NCBI GenBank assembly: GCA_965214475.1 | Contig: OZ243953.1 | Span: 1,736,001-1,800,000 of the forward strand | Origin: SIRX01 sp965214475 | Lineage (GTDB): Bacteria; Actinomycetota; Rubrobacteria; Rubrobacterales; Rubrobacteraceae | Direction of reading: 5' to 3' | Length of the DNA: 64,000 bases | Part shown: in pieces, positions 8,669 to 16,350 of the stretch | Position numbering within the stretch: the stretch's first letter is position 1 | How the letters are laid out: each line of letters begins with the position of its first letter | The notes under the pieces: model-generated | Database searches by the model: none | What the model saw: the letters and a program-made list of their open reading frames with translations, nothing else | Told to the model about the DNA's origin: nothing | Made by a program: the position numbers and the translations under genes

Positions 8669-9874
8669 TTGAACCTGGAACTAATGCGTGAACTCTCTAT
8701 CCCGACGGACTCAAAAATAGTGCTGCTCGTCCTCGATGGGCTCGGCGGCTTGCCCAACGAGGATGGCAAGACCGAACTGGAAGCGGCGAACAGTCCGAAC
8801 CTGGATTCCATTGCCGCCGACTCGGATCTGGGACTCTCGATCCCGGTCGCCGCGGGCGTAACCCCCGGCAGCGGCCCCGGCCACTTGGGCCTCTTCGGGT
8901 ACAATCCCATTGACTTCCCGGTCGGACGCGGAGTCCTAAGCGCGTTGGGTGTCGGGTTCGAGCTGGAGCAGAGTGATTTGGCGGCCCGCATCAACTTCGC
9001 AACCAAGGACTCTGAAGGCAAGATCTCCGACCGCCGCGCCGGACGCATCCCAACCGAAGAAGCCTCCAAGCTCGTAGACGAGATCAACGAGAAACTAGAC
9101 CTCGACGGCGTGGACGTGCAACTGTTGCACGAAAAAGAGCACCGGGCCGTCGCGATCTTCCGGGGCGGAGACTTCTCGGACGCCCTCAACGACTCCGATC
9201 CCCAACGCACCGGCATGGAGCCGCTCCCGGTAGAGGCGCAGGACGACACCTCCGAAGCAAAGAAGAGCGCGGAGATCGCCAACGAGTTCGTAGAAAAAGT
9301 GAACGAAATCCTGGAAAGCAAGGAGCCGGCGAACACCGTGCTCCTGCGCGGCTTCGGGATGCATCCGAACCTGCCCTCCTTCGACGAGGCTTACAGTCTG
9401 CGGGCTGCGGCCATCGCCGCCTACCCGATGTATAAAGGCCTGGCACGCCTGGCTGGGATGGAACTCCTTCAGGAAGGCGAAGGCATCGCCGGGGAATTCC
9501 AGACCATGAAAGACAACTGGGACGATTACGACTTCTTCTTCCTCCACGCAAAGCCGACCGACGCCGCCGGCGAGGACGGAGACTTCGAGCGCAAGGCGGA
9601 GGTCATAGAAGAGGTGGACGGCCTGCTACCGGACCTGCTCGAACTCGGCCCCGACGTGCTCGCCGTTACCGGAGACCACGCGACGCCTGCGAAGCTCTTG
9701 AGCCACTCCTGGCACGGGGTCCCGTTCCTGCTCCGCTCCGAGTACACGCTACCTACGGCAGACAGCTTCGGAGAACGCACCTGTGCGAGCGGCTCGCTGG
9801 GCGTCTTCCAGGCTGAAGAGATCATGGGCTTCCTTATGGGCAACGCCCTCAAACTAAACCGCTACGGCGCCTAG
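8669..9874 (+). CDS. apgM: Cofactor-independent phosphoglycerate mutase, archaeal type
   Basis: Interconverts 3- and 2-phosphoglycerate in glycolysis and gluconeogenesis without 2,3-bisphosphoglycerate. The 401-residue alkaline-phosphatase-superfamily protein shows VLLVLDGLGG (metal-binding Asp) near residue 30, TPGSGPGHLGLFGYNP around 72-87 with the candidate phospho-accepting serine, and LAVTGDHATPAKLLSHSWHGVP near the C-terminus with the second metal-binding Asp-His cluster. This matches the ApgM type rather than the longer GpmI type. TTG at 8669 follows GAGGAGG and is the only sensible start. The uracil-DNA glycosylase frame begins within a few bases of its stop codon. Confidence 0.93.
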   Translation: MNLELMRELSIPTDSKIVLLVLDGLGGLPNEDGKTELEAANSPNLDSIAADSDLGLSIPVAAGVTPGSGPGHLGLFGYNPIDFPVGRGVLSALGVGFELEQSDLAARINFATKDSEGKISDRRAGRIPTEEASKLVDEINEKLDLDGVDVQLLHEKEHRAVAIFRGGDFSDALNDSDPQRTGMEPLPVEAQDDTSEAKKSAEIANEFVEKVNEILESKEPANTVLLRGFGMHPNLPSFDEAYSLRAAAIAAYPMYKGLARLAGMELLQEGEGIAGEFQTMKDNWDDYDFFFLHAKPTDAAGEDGDFERKAEVIEEVDGLLPDLLELGPDVLAVTGDHATPAKLLSHSWHGVPFLLRSEYTLPTADSFGERTCASGSLGVFQAEEIMGFLMGNALKLNRYGA

Positions 9875-9875
9875 G

Positions 9876-10550
9876 AAAAAACAACTCGCCGCCTTAGAGC
9901 AGGAGATCATCTCCTGCCGCCGCTGCCCGCGCCTGGTCGAGTGGCGCGAAGAGGTCGCCCGCGAAAAGCGAGCCGCCTTTGCAGATGAGACCTATTGGGG
10001 AAAGCCCGTTCCCGGTTTCGGCGACCAGGAAGCGGGCGTAGTTCTTCTCGGACTCGCCCCCGCCGCCCACGGAGCAAACCGCACGGGCCGTTTCTTTACC
10101 GGCGACCGTTCGGGTGATTTCCTCTTCGACGCGCTGCATCGGACTAGATTTGCCAACCAGCCTGTCTCTGTCAGTAAGGACGATGGACTACGCCTGGACG
10201 GACTCTGGATCTCCGCCGCCGTCCGTTGCGCCCCGCCGCAGAACAAACCTACATCCACGGAACGCGACAATTGTCTCCCCTATGCCGCCCGCGAACTAGA
10301 GTTGCTCTCGAATGCAAAGGTGATCCTCTGCCTCGGAGCCTTCGCCTGGGACGCCGCCCTGCGTCTCTTCGGCGTGCGGCCGAAGCCGAAGTTCGGCCAC
10401 GGCGTTGAGCATGAAGTCGGCAGTGTCATGCTGCTTGGCTGCTATCACGTCTCTCAGCAAAACACCTTTACCGGGGTCCTTACGACCGGAATGCTAGACG
10501 ACGTGCTGTTAAGGGCGCAGGAGCTAGGAGCTTTGTCGAAACGAGCCTGA
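9876..10550 (+). CDS. Family 5 uracil-DNA glycosylase, start codon unclear
   Basis: DNA-repair enzyme that removes uracil and possibly other deaminated bases. The frame reads from EQEIISCRRCPRLVEWREE through KPVPGFGDQEAGVVLLGLAP to AAHGANRTGRFFTGD, then VRCAPPQNKP, FGHGVEHEV and YHVSQQNTFTGVLT. These are the hallmark motifs of type 5 (UDGb) enzymes, including the CxxCP cysteines that with later cysteines hold a 4Fe-4S cluster. Homology runs right up to the apgM stop. However, the frame is open only from 9858 and has no ATG, GTG or TTG until TTG 10302, which would delete most of the domain. Either a rare start codon is used or a base is missing near the A6 run at 9876-9881. The 5 prime boundary is therefore approximate. 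Confidence 0.82.
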   Translation, partial: KKQLAALEQEIISCRRCPRLVEWREEVAREKRAAFADETYWGKPVPGFGDQEAGVVLLGLAPAAHGANRTGRFFTGDRSGDFLFDALHRTRFANQPVSVSKDDGLRLDGLWISAAVRCAPPQNKPTSTERDNCLPYAARELELLSNAKVILCLGAFAWDAALRLFGVRPKPKFGHGVEHEVGSVMLLGCYHVSQQNTFTGVLTTGMLDDVLLRAQELGALSKRA

Positions 10551-10577
10551 GCTTTCTGCTGGTAAAATGTCTCGGAT

Positions 10578-11060
10578 TTGGGAAAGTTCTGTATCAGAAC
10601 GTTGCAGTTCCTCACTCTCGCGCTGATCACGCTACTAACAGGTGCTGCTTGCTCCGGCGAAGACACCACCGAACGAGAGCGTACGCGGGAATTCGTGGAG
10701 GGAACCCTATCCTCACCAAAACCAACTGAAATCATGGAGACCACCGCGACTACTGGTGAGACTACGGGCAACACGGTCGGGGCGCCCACGCCAGACATCT
10801 TACTCCGCCTGGAAGGAGATCCCAAGACTACGTTCTCCGGCATTTGCACCGTCGGCACGGAGGAGAGCGTGATCAGTGGCAAAGTCCCTAATCTCTACCG
10901 CTTCGATCTGGACGATCAGAGCCTATCGTGCCGCATCCAGAAGCGAAACCCCGGGAGGGGCAGCCTGCGGGCGGTCCTGCTCTCCGGCAACAATACCCGC
11001 TCCGTCCAGCAAACCAATTCCACAGGTAGCATCATAAGGCTCTCGCATACCGGCGGGTAG
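10578..11060 (+). CDS. Small putative lipoprotein
   Basis: Exported protein of 160 residues with unknown function. A short positively charged start is followed by a hydrophobic stretch ending in LLTGAAC, a good lipobox with the lipidated Cys near residue 25. A Thr/Glu-rich, probably disordered linker (about 28-75) follows, then a small domain with two cysteines (GICTVG and LSCRIQ) that could form a disulfide outside the cell. It lies between the uracil-DNA glycosylase and the HD-domain gene with short spacing and the same orientation, but no functional link is apparent. I do not recognise a family. Confidence 0.65.
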   Translation: MGKFCIRTLQFLTLALITLLTGAACSGEDTTERERTREFVEGTLSSPKPTEIMETTATTGETTGNTVGAPTPDILLRLEGDPKTTFSGICTVGTEESVISGKVPNLYRFDLDDQSLSCRIQKRNPGRGSLRAVLLSGNNTRSVQQTNSTGSIIRLSHTGG

Positions 11061-11107
11061 CAAAGCTACAATAGTCTCTCGAACTCAAACTATCAAGGGA
11101 GGCGCCC

Positions 11108-11671
11108 GTGAACCGCGAAGAATCCTGGGAACTTATGTGCGAGTGGACGGAGAGCGACTCACTACGCAAGCACATGCTCGCCGTCGAAACCGCCATGCGA
11201 GCCTACGCCAGAAGGTTCGGCGCCGACGAAGAGAAGTGGGGCATCACCGGCCTCTTGCACGACATGGACTACGAAAAACATCCCACGCCCGCCGAACATC
11301 CGATGGTCGCGGTGCGCGAACTCGAAAGCCGCGGATACCCCGAAGACGTTCTGGAAGCCATAAAAGGCCACGCCGACTACCTGGACGTGCCCCGCGAAAC
11401 CCTGATGGCAAAGACCCTCTACGCCGTAGACGAGCTCTCCGGTTTTATAACCGCCTGTGCCCTCGTCCGGCCCGAAGGTCTCGAAGGACTGAAAGCCAAG
11501 AGCGTCCGCAAGAAGATGAAACAAAAATCCTTCGCCGCAAGTGTAAACCGGGAGGACATAGTCCGGGGCGCAGAGGAGTTGGACGTAGACCTTAACGAGC
11601 ACATCGAGTTCGTCGCCGCCGCGATGCAGGAAGAATCCGACACGCTGGGGCTCGCCACTAACAAAGGATAG
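11108..11671 (+). CDS. HD-domain hydrolase
   Basis: Metal-dependent phosphohydrolase-type protein of 187 residues, of the group annotated as HDIG or HD superfamily proteins. His19 of SLRKHMLAVE and the pair LLHDMDYEKHPT (His-Asp) fit the H...HD...D metal site, and IKGHADYLDVP supplies another histidine. Substrates in this family range from nucleotides to cyclic dinucleotides, so none is assigned. A TACAAT box at about 11065 and an AAGGGAGG ribosome site precede the GTG start. It lies upstream of ddl, 50 bp away. Confidence 0.8.
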   Translation: MNREESWELMCEWTESDSLRKHMLAVETAMRAYARRFGADEEKWGITGLLHDMDYEKHPTPAEHPMVAVRELESRGYPEDVLEAIKGHADYLDVPRETLMAKTLYAVDELSGFITACALVRPEGLEGLKAKSVRKKMKQKSFAASVNREDIVRGAEELDVDLNEHIEFVAAAMQEESDTLGLATNKG

Positions 11672-11721
11672 CGCGCCCCACCTTTGCTAGGATAGACGAG
11701 CCCATAGAAGATAGGAGCAAC

Positions 11722-12777
11722 GTGCTGCGGGTCATGGTGGTTTTCGGCGGACGGAGTGGAGAGCACGAAGTGTCTCTCGTCTCGGCCCGCGCCATCCTCG
11801 ACACTCTCGGGCAGAGCAGTGGCTACGAGATCGTACCCGTCGGTATAACGAAAGAAGGCCGCTGGCTCTCCTCCGGCGACCCAATGCGCGAACTGGAGAA
11901 CCGTAGCGCCGACGGAAGTGGTCTTCCAGCCACCGTCTCCGACAAACTTCCGGCAAACCTAGGCCGCGCCGACGTCGTATTTCCGGTCTTGCACGGTCCC
12001 TATGGGGAAGACGGCACCATCCAGGGAATGCTGGAACTCGCGGGCGTCCCCTACGTCGGAAGCGGGGTGCTGGCGAGCGCGGCGGGGATGGACAAGGTGA
12101 CGATGAAGAAGATCTTCGCCTACCACGACCTGCCACAGGTCGAGTGGCTCGGCCTCACAAAAGAAGACTGGAACAAAAACCGGGGAAAGCTCGTCCGGGA
12201 GGTCGAAGACTCGTTGGGTTATCCGTGCTTCGTCAAGCCGTCGAACCTCGGCTCCAGTGTCGGAATAAGTAAGGCTCAAAACTCCGAAGAGCTGGAAGCT
12301 GCCGTAGACGTCGCCGCGGAGCTGGACCGGCGGATCATCGTAGAAGCCGCTGCCAATGCTCGTGAGATAGAGGTAGCGGTGCTCGGCAACGAAGAGCCGA
12401 AAGTCTCCGTGCCGGGGGAGATCCTGGTAGGCTCCCACGATTTCTACGACTACGAAGCCAAGTATACCGAAGGAGAGAGCGAAGTCCTGGCCCCCGCCGA
12501 TGTACCAGAAGACGCCGCCGAAAAGATACGGGAGATAGCCCGCGCCGCCTTCAAAGCCATAGACGCCGCCGGGATGGCCCGCATAGACTTCTTTCTGGAA
12601 CACGGGACTGATCGCGTACTCCTCAACGAGATCAATACCATCCCCGGCTTCACCCCCACGAGCGTCTACGCCCGCCTCTGGGACGCGAGTGGTCTGCCCT
12701 ACGGAGAGCTGCTCGACCGGCTCATCAAGTTGGCGCTCGAGCGTCACGAAGCCAAGTCCTATAAAGCGACCACTTGA
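11722..12777 (+). CDS. ddl: D-alanine--D-alanine ligase
   Basis: Joins two D-alanines with ATP to make the dipeptide that ends the peptidoglycan stem, in the cytoplasm. The 351-residue ATP-grasp protein starts LRVMVVFGGRSGEHEVSLVSA, the classic Ddl opening, with the serine of the SGEHEVS motif in the active site. Then come VFPVLHGPYGEDGTIQGMLE, the YVGSGVLASAAGMDK segment, PCFVKPSNLGSSVGISKA (ATP-binding loop) and DFFLEHGTDRVLLNEINTIPGFT (magnesium ligands Asp, Glu, Asn). It overlaps the mechanosensitive channel gene by 4 nt (TTGA), so the two are probably co-transcribed and translationally coupled. Confidence 0.96.
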   Translation: MLRVMVVFGGRSGEHEVSLVSARAILDTLGQSSGYEIVPVGITKEGRWLSSGDPMRELENRSADGSGLPATVSDKLPANLGRADVVFPVLHGPYGEDGTIQGMLELAGVPYVGSGVLASAAGMDKVTMKKIFAYHDLPQVEWLGLTKEDWNKNRGKLVREVEDSLGYPCFVKPSNLGSSVGISKAQNSEELEAAVDVAAELDRRIIVEAAANAREIEVAVLGNEEPKVSVPGEILVGSHDFYDYEAKYTEGESEVLAPADVPEDAAEKIREIARAAFKAIDAAGMARIDFFLEHGTDRVLLNEINTIPGFTPTSVYARLWDASGLPYGELLDRLIKLALERHEAKSYKATT

Positions 12778-13811
12778 ACCCTCTATTCGTAGCGCTTTTT
12801 CAGGAGACCACCAGTGGCAAAACCTCGGGCCTCGAAGACGCAGCGGACGCAGCCGCGGACGCTGGCAAGGACGCAACCAGAGACACATTTGCGGTCTTCG
12901 AGGTAATCAACACGTTCTTCGCGGGTGCCCTGGACTATGTCACCAGTTCGGGATTCGTAAGCAACGTTATCGCCTCGTTGGTGGTTGTGGCGCTGGGTAT
13001 TCTGGTCTACCGGGTCTTGACGCACGGGGTGCCGCGTGTGCTAAGGTGGCGGCGCGGGCAGCAAGCGTTCCTGGACGCGGAGGCGGTAGAGCGCATCAAA
13101 CGCCAGGATACGGCCATCGCGCTCTTCCGGAATGCGTTGCGGTACGTGGTCTTCGTGATCGTCGTGCTCTTTGTCCTCTCGATCTTCGTCCGCAATCCGC
13201 TTCCGGCAACGGCTGGTGCGACCATTCTGGCCGCCGTGCTGGGCTTCGGGGCGCAAAGTTTTCTGCGGGACGTCATCGCGGGGTTCTCGATCATCTTCGA
13301 GGGCCAGTACAGCGTCGGAGATTTCGTCAAGATCAGTCCTCCTCAAGGGGTAGAGGGCGTGGTGGAAGAGGTTGGCCTGCGCATGACCAAAATTCGGGCG
13401 CTCTCCGGCGAGGTCCACTACGTCCCCAACGGCATGATCCAGGGCGTCACAAACTACGTCTCGGGCGAACAACGCTTCACCCTGGAAGTTCAACTCAACG
13501 ACGCAGAGGCCGCTTCGAGGGTCCTCGACGCTCTGGGAGAAGCTTCAGACCTGTACCTCACACCACCCCGGCTCGTCGGCCGAGAGGAGAACGACGGCCG
13601 GGTCCGGCTGCGGATACTGGCCGGTGTGCTACCTTCGATGTCCTGGCTCGTGGAGGAAAACCTGACCGAACGAATAAAAGCCGCCGCCGGTGAAGAATGC
13701 CTGGCTTCGGAACCCCTCATCTACAAGGTGGACCAGTCGAGCCTCCGGCGTATACGAAGCCTCATACCCCAGGAAGAGACCCACAAAGAACAAGCCCCTC
13801 CCGGCGCCTAG
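12774..13811 (+). CDS. MscS-family mechanosensitive ion channel
   Basis: Small-conductance mechanosensitive channel that releases solutes when turgor rises. The 345-residue protein has three hydrophobic helices at about residues 62-85, 122-142 and 146-175. The pore-lining stretch ATILAAVLGFGAQSFLRD matches the Ala/Gly-packed TM3 of MscS. The following beta-domain contains FEGQYSVGDFVKI and VEEVGLRMTKIRALSGEVHYVPNG, conserved in the family. The TTG start overlaps the ddl stop. The last few codons overlap the convergent LonN-domain gene by 4 bp. Confidence 0.92.
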   Translation: MNPLFVALFQETTSGKTSGLEDAADAAADAGKDATRDTFAVFEVINTFFAGALDYVTSSGFVSNVIASLVVVALGILVYRVLTHGVPRVLRWRRGQQAFLDAEAVERIKRQDTAIALFRNALRYVVFVIVVLFVLSIFVRNPLPATAGATILAAVLGFGAQSFLRDVIAGFSIIFEGQYSVGDFVKISPPQGVEGVVEEVGLRMTKIRALSGEVHYVPNGMIQGVTNYVSGEQRFTLEVQLNDAEAASRVLDALGEASDLYLTPPRLVGREENDGRVRLRILAGVLPSMSWLVEENLTERIKAAAGEECLASEPLIYKVDQSSLRRIRSLIPQEETHKEQAPPGA

Positions 13812-14449
13812 CTCTCTTTCTGCTCTCCGGGGCTCCAGTCACCGCGCAGGTGACCGTTGGTCTGGGCTTTCTCGCTGGCTTGCCGCTCCCGTTCGAGTCT
13901 CTCGGCTGCGGCGGAGAGTAGCTCCTTTAGTTTCTCCAGCCGATCCCGCTCGTCGGTTAGCTCCAGGATCTGCTGCCGGGTCTCCACGTCGAACTCTATG
14001 CGACCCGCGATGGCAAAAGAAAGATTCCGGTACGGGGGCTCCACTTCTATGTCCACCGAGCCTTCGGTTGCGGCCTCAACGACCCGCTCCAGTAAGGCCA
14101 CGCATTCCTCGGCCAGTTCCGTAACGTCGTCTTGTTGCTCCTCAATGTACTCGATCTCCCCGACGTAGTACGGCTTACCGGTGAGGACATTGTTGAGCTT
14201 GAAGCGCCGCGAGCCTTCTACCAGGATCACCATCCGCCCGTCGTCATAGCGCTCGACCAGTTCCACGATCCGGGCCGTGCAGCCCACGTTCCTGGTGCCC
14301 TCGTCGTCGGCCAGCACCATCCCGAACTCGGTCTCTTCTTGGAGGCACTGGTCGATCATCTGCTTGTAGCGATCCTCGAAGATGTGCAGCGGCTGAGGCG
14401 CGCCCGGCATCAGCACGATGTTCAACGGGAAAAGCGGTATGTCAGCCAA
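13808..14449 (-). CDS. Lon N-terminal (substrate-binding) domain protein
   Basis: Stand-alone LonN/PUA-like protein of 213 residues. It begins MADIPLFPLNIVLMPGAPQPLHIFE, the typical Lon substrate-binding domain opening, and continues with YKQMIDQCL, FGMVLADDE, GCTARIVELVERYDDGRMVILVEGSRRF and a helical second half. There is no AAA or protease domain, so it is not a protease; such proteins are usually left as uncharacterised regulators. The C-terminal 40 residues are charged and coiled-coil-like. It is convergent with the MscS gene. Confidence 0.9.
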   Translation of the reverse strand: MADIPLFPLNIVLMPGAPQPLHIFEDRYKQMIDQCLQEETEFGMVLADDEGTRNVGCTARIVELVERYDDGRMVILVEGSRRFKLNNVLTGKPYYVGEIEYIEEQQDDVTELAEECVALLERVVEAATEGSVDIEVEPPYRNLSFAIAGRIEFDVETRQQILELTDERDRLEKLKELLSAAAERLERERQASEKAQTNGHLRGDWSPGEQKES

Positions 14450-14536
14450 GTGGACGCTCCTTCTAGTTTCTAATCTTTGATTCTATCCTACGGACAGGAG
14501 GTCTCACCGGATGCCCACACCCGCTATCATACGAGT

Positions 14537-15343
14537 ATGGAAAAATCGGACAGGACACATGAAGGTCAAGTAGCACTCGTAACCGGCGGCGGACGGGGTA
14601 TCGGCGCCGCCACGGCAAGGGTTTTGTCCCTGGCGGGAGCCGCCGTCGCTGTAGCCTCACGAACCGAAAAGGAAGTCGCATCTGTCGTCAAGGAGCTCTC
14701 CGATTCCGGCGGCGTAGCCATGCCGCTCATTATGAACGTCACCGATGAAGACTCTGTTTCGAACGGATTCGAGAATGTCCGTTCCGAATTTGGCCCCGTT
14801 ACCATCCTCGTGAACAACGCCGGCACGCCGGGCGTACCACTCCCCGTAGCCGCCACAGAGCCGGAAGAGTGGCGGCGGGTGTTCGAGGTAAACGTAACGG
14901 GCGCCTTTCTCTGCGCCCGAGAGGCGCTGCCACAGATGGTCTCCCGAAACTGGGGACGCATCATCAACGTCTCTAGCGCCGCCGCCCGGCATCCCGTAGC
15001 CGGCATGGCAGCTTACAGCGCCTCGAAGGCAGCGCTGGATCAGCTAACCCGCGTCCTCGCCGCCGAGTGTGAGCCGTACAACATAGCTTCCATCGGCGTC
15101 TATCCCGGTGTGATCGACACCCAAATGCAAGAAAAGTCCCGAGGCTTCGGGGCGGAGATCGTCGGCAAACAACTCGACCGCATGTTCAACAACTACCGCG
15201 ACTTCGGGATGCTCCGGCCGCCGGAAGAGCCCGCCGAACTCATGAGCTACCTCTGCACCCCGAATGCCGCCCGCCTGAACGGGCATATCGTCCGTCTGGA
15301 GCAACTCGAAGCACTAAAGAGCGAAACCAAAGGAGAATCGTGA
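14537..15343 (+). CDS. SDR-family oxidoreductase (FabG-like)
   Basis: Short-chain dehydrogenase/reductase that uses NAD(P)H on an unidentified alcohol or ketone. The cofactor site is VTGGGRGIGAA near residue 20. NNAGTPG, the catalytic serine in NVSSAAARHP, and Tyr/Lys of AYSASKAALDQ are all present, so the enzyme looks active. ATG at 14537 gives 268 residues. A TATCAT hexamer ends 6 nt before it and no ribosome site is visible, so the transcript may be leaderless; the longer frame from 14477 adds unlike sequence. The TGA stop overlaps the GTG of the next, broken SDR gene. Confidence 0.88.
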   Translation: MEKSDRTHEGQVALVTGGGRGIGAATARVLSLAGAAVAVASRTEKEVASVVKELSDSGGVAMPLIMNVTDEDSVSNGFENVRSEFGPVTILVNNAGTPGVPLPVAATEPEEWRRVFEVNVTGAFLCAREALPQMVSRNWGRIINVSSAAARHPVAGMAAYSASKAALDQLTRVLAAECEPYNIASIGVYPGVIDTQMQEKSRGFGAEIVGKQLDRMFNNYRDFGMLRPPEEPAELMSYLCTPNAARLNGHIVRLEQLEALKSETKGES

Positions 15344-16140
15344 CTCTATCCGGTAAGACCGCTATCGTCACTGGAGCCTCTAGCGGCATCGGCGAAGCCA
15401 CAGCTCGCGGAGGGCGGCTGCAACGTCGTTCTGGCCGCCCGCCGCGAAGACCGGCTGATAAAGCTTGCTGAGAAACTCGGTGAGAAAGCCCTCGCCGTTC
15501 CCACGGATGTCACGGACGCCGCAGACTGCGCCGCGCTCGTGGACCGCACGACAGAGCACTTCGGCGGACTGGATATCCTCATCAACAATGCCGGGCTGGG
15601 TTTCTACGGCTCCATAGCTGAAGGGGATCCCGAAGAGTGGCGCACGATGCTCGACGTAAATGTGCTCGGCGTACTCTATGTTACGCAAGCCGCAGTGCGA
15701 CACACGATCGAGGCTGGGTCAGGGAACGTAGTTTTCGTTTCCAGCATCGCCGGTCGCCGCATCCCGACCCCGGAGCCACAATCTACGCTGCCACCAAGCA
15801 CGCCGTAAACGCCATAGCCGAAGGTCTTCGTATGGACCTAACGGACAAAGGCATACGTTCAGTTATCGTAGAGCCCAGCTTGGTCCGCATAGAGTTCCCC
15901 GAGGGTCCCAACTCAAGCGCCGAAGAATTCTACGCGAATAAAGACTATACACCTCTCGAAGCCGAGGACATAGCCAACGCCATACTCTATGCTCTGGGAC
16001 AGCCCGCCCGGGCAAGCGTCAATGAGGTTCTAGTTCGTTCCACCGAACAGACGAGACAAGTGTTATTCAAGCACTTCAGCTTTTCAGCACGCTGCCTACG
16101 ACAACTTTCAGCATTTCAGCGGGGTAGTTGTATCTGCTAA
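15340..16140 (+). pseudogene. Decayed SDR oxidoreductase gene
   Basis: A second SDR gene coupled to the preceding one (GTG at 15340 overlapping its TGA, with AGGAGAATC in front) but broken at least twice. The first frame reads TGASSGIGEATAR, then the homologous reading continues in another frame as EGGCNVVLAARRED, with the break at 15403-15410 beside a repeated GCTCGC. The middle part (NNAGLGFYGS, FVSSIAGRRIPTP) breaks again near 15768-15775, and the last part (ATIYAATKHAVNAIAEGL) is in the first frame. The protein family normally ends near VNEVLVRSTEQTR at about 16056; the frame then runs on into octamer repeats to a stop at 16140. The active-site Ser and Tyr/Lys motifs survive only in different frames. 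Confidence 0.85.
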
Positions 16141-16221
16141 TGGGTATGACTCTCGCGCACCCGCACCTCTACACGATTTTTAGCTGACTAGCTGAGAGGC
16201 TGAAGTGCTGACCAGCTTCGG
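16070..16221. repeat. Degenerate GCTGANNN octamer repeats in inverted arrangement
   Basis: The left arm has TCAGC at 8-bp periods (two units at 16076-16088 and two around 16107-16121). The right arm has GCTGA at 8-bp periods (from 16183: GCTGActa, GCTGAgag, GCTGAagt, GCTGAcca, then GCTTC). The outer parts pair: AGCACTTCAGCTTTTCAGC (16070-16088) against GCTGAGAGGCTGAAGTGCT (16191-16209), 17 of 19 bases. The element lies between the end of the broken SDR gene and the stop of the small membrane protein gene. It could be a transcription terminator region or a dispersed intergenic repeat. Confidence 0.6.
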
Positions 16222-16224
16222 AAG

Positions 16225-16350
16225 CTACTCGTCCTTGCTGATCCAGTAAGTAAAACCCAGAAAGGCCGTGTAGAAGGTCATTACCAGCAAGAAACCGGCG
16301 AGGAGTCTCATTGGTCCCGAAAGCTCCAGCATAAGGAACGGTTCGATCAT
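16225..16350 (-). CDS. 41-residue one-helix membrane protein, last gene of the bc/CydA-like operon
   Basis: A short open frame that starts with the ATG of an ATGA overlap with the stop of the upstream CydA-like gene, so it is translationally coupled to it. It begins MIEPFLMLELSGP and then has one hydrophobic helix, RLLAGFLLVMTFYTAFLGF, followed by TYWISKDE. Size, topology and place are those of the tiny accessory subunits of membrane oxidoreductases, such as CydX of cytochrome bd or PetG/PetN of cytochrome b6f, but I see no specific homology to any of them. It probably stabilises the complex encoded upstream. That it is a gene is inferred from the ATGA coupling and the clean helix. Confidence 0.65.
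   Translation of the reverse strand: MIEPFLMLELSGPMRLLAGFLLVMTFYTAFLGFTYWISKDE

Noticed and set aside
9858..9881. Programmed frameshift fusing ApgM to the uracil-DNA glycosylase
   Set aside because: The A6 run lies after the apgM stop, so the usual slippery-site layout is absent. Only noted as a remote option.
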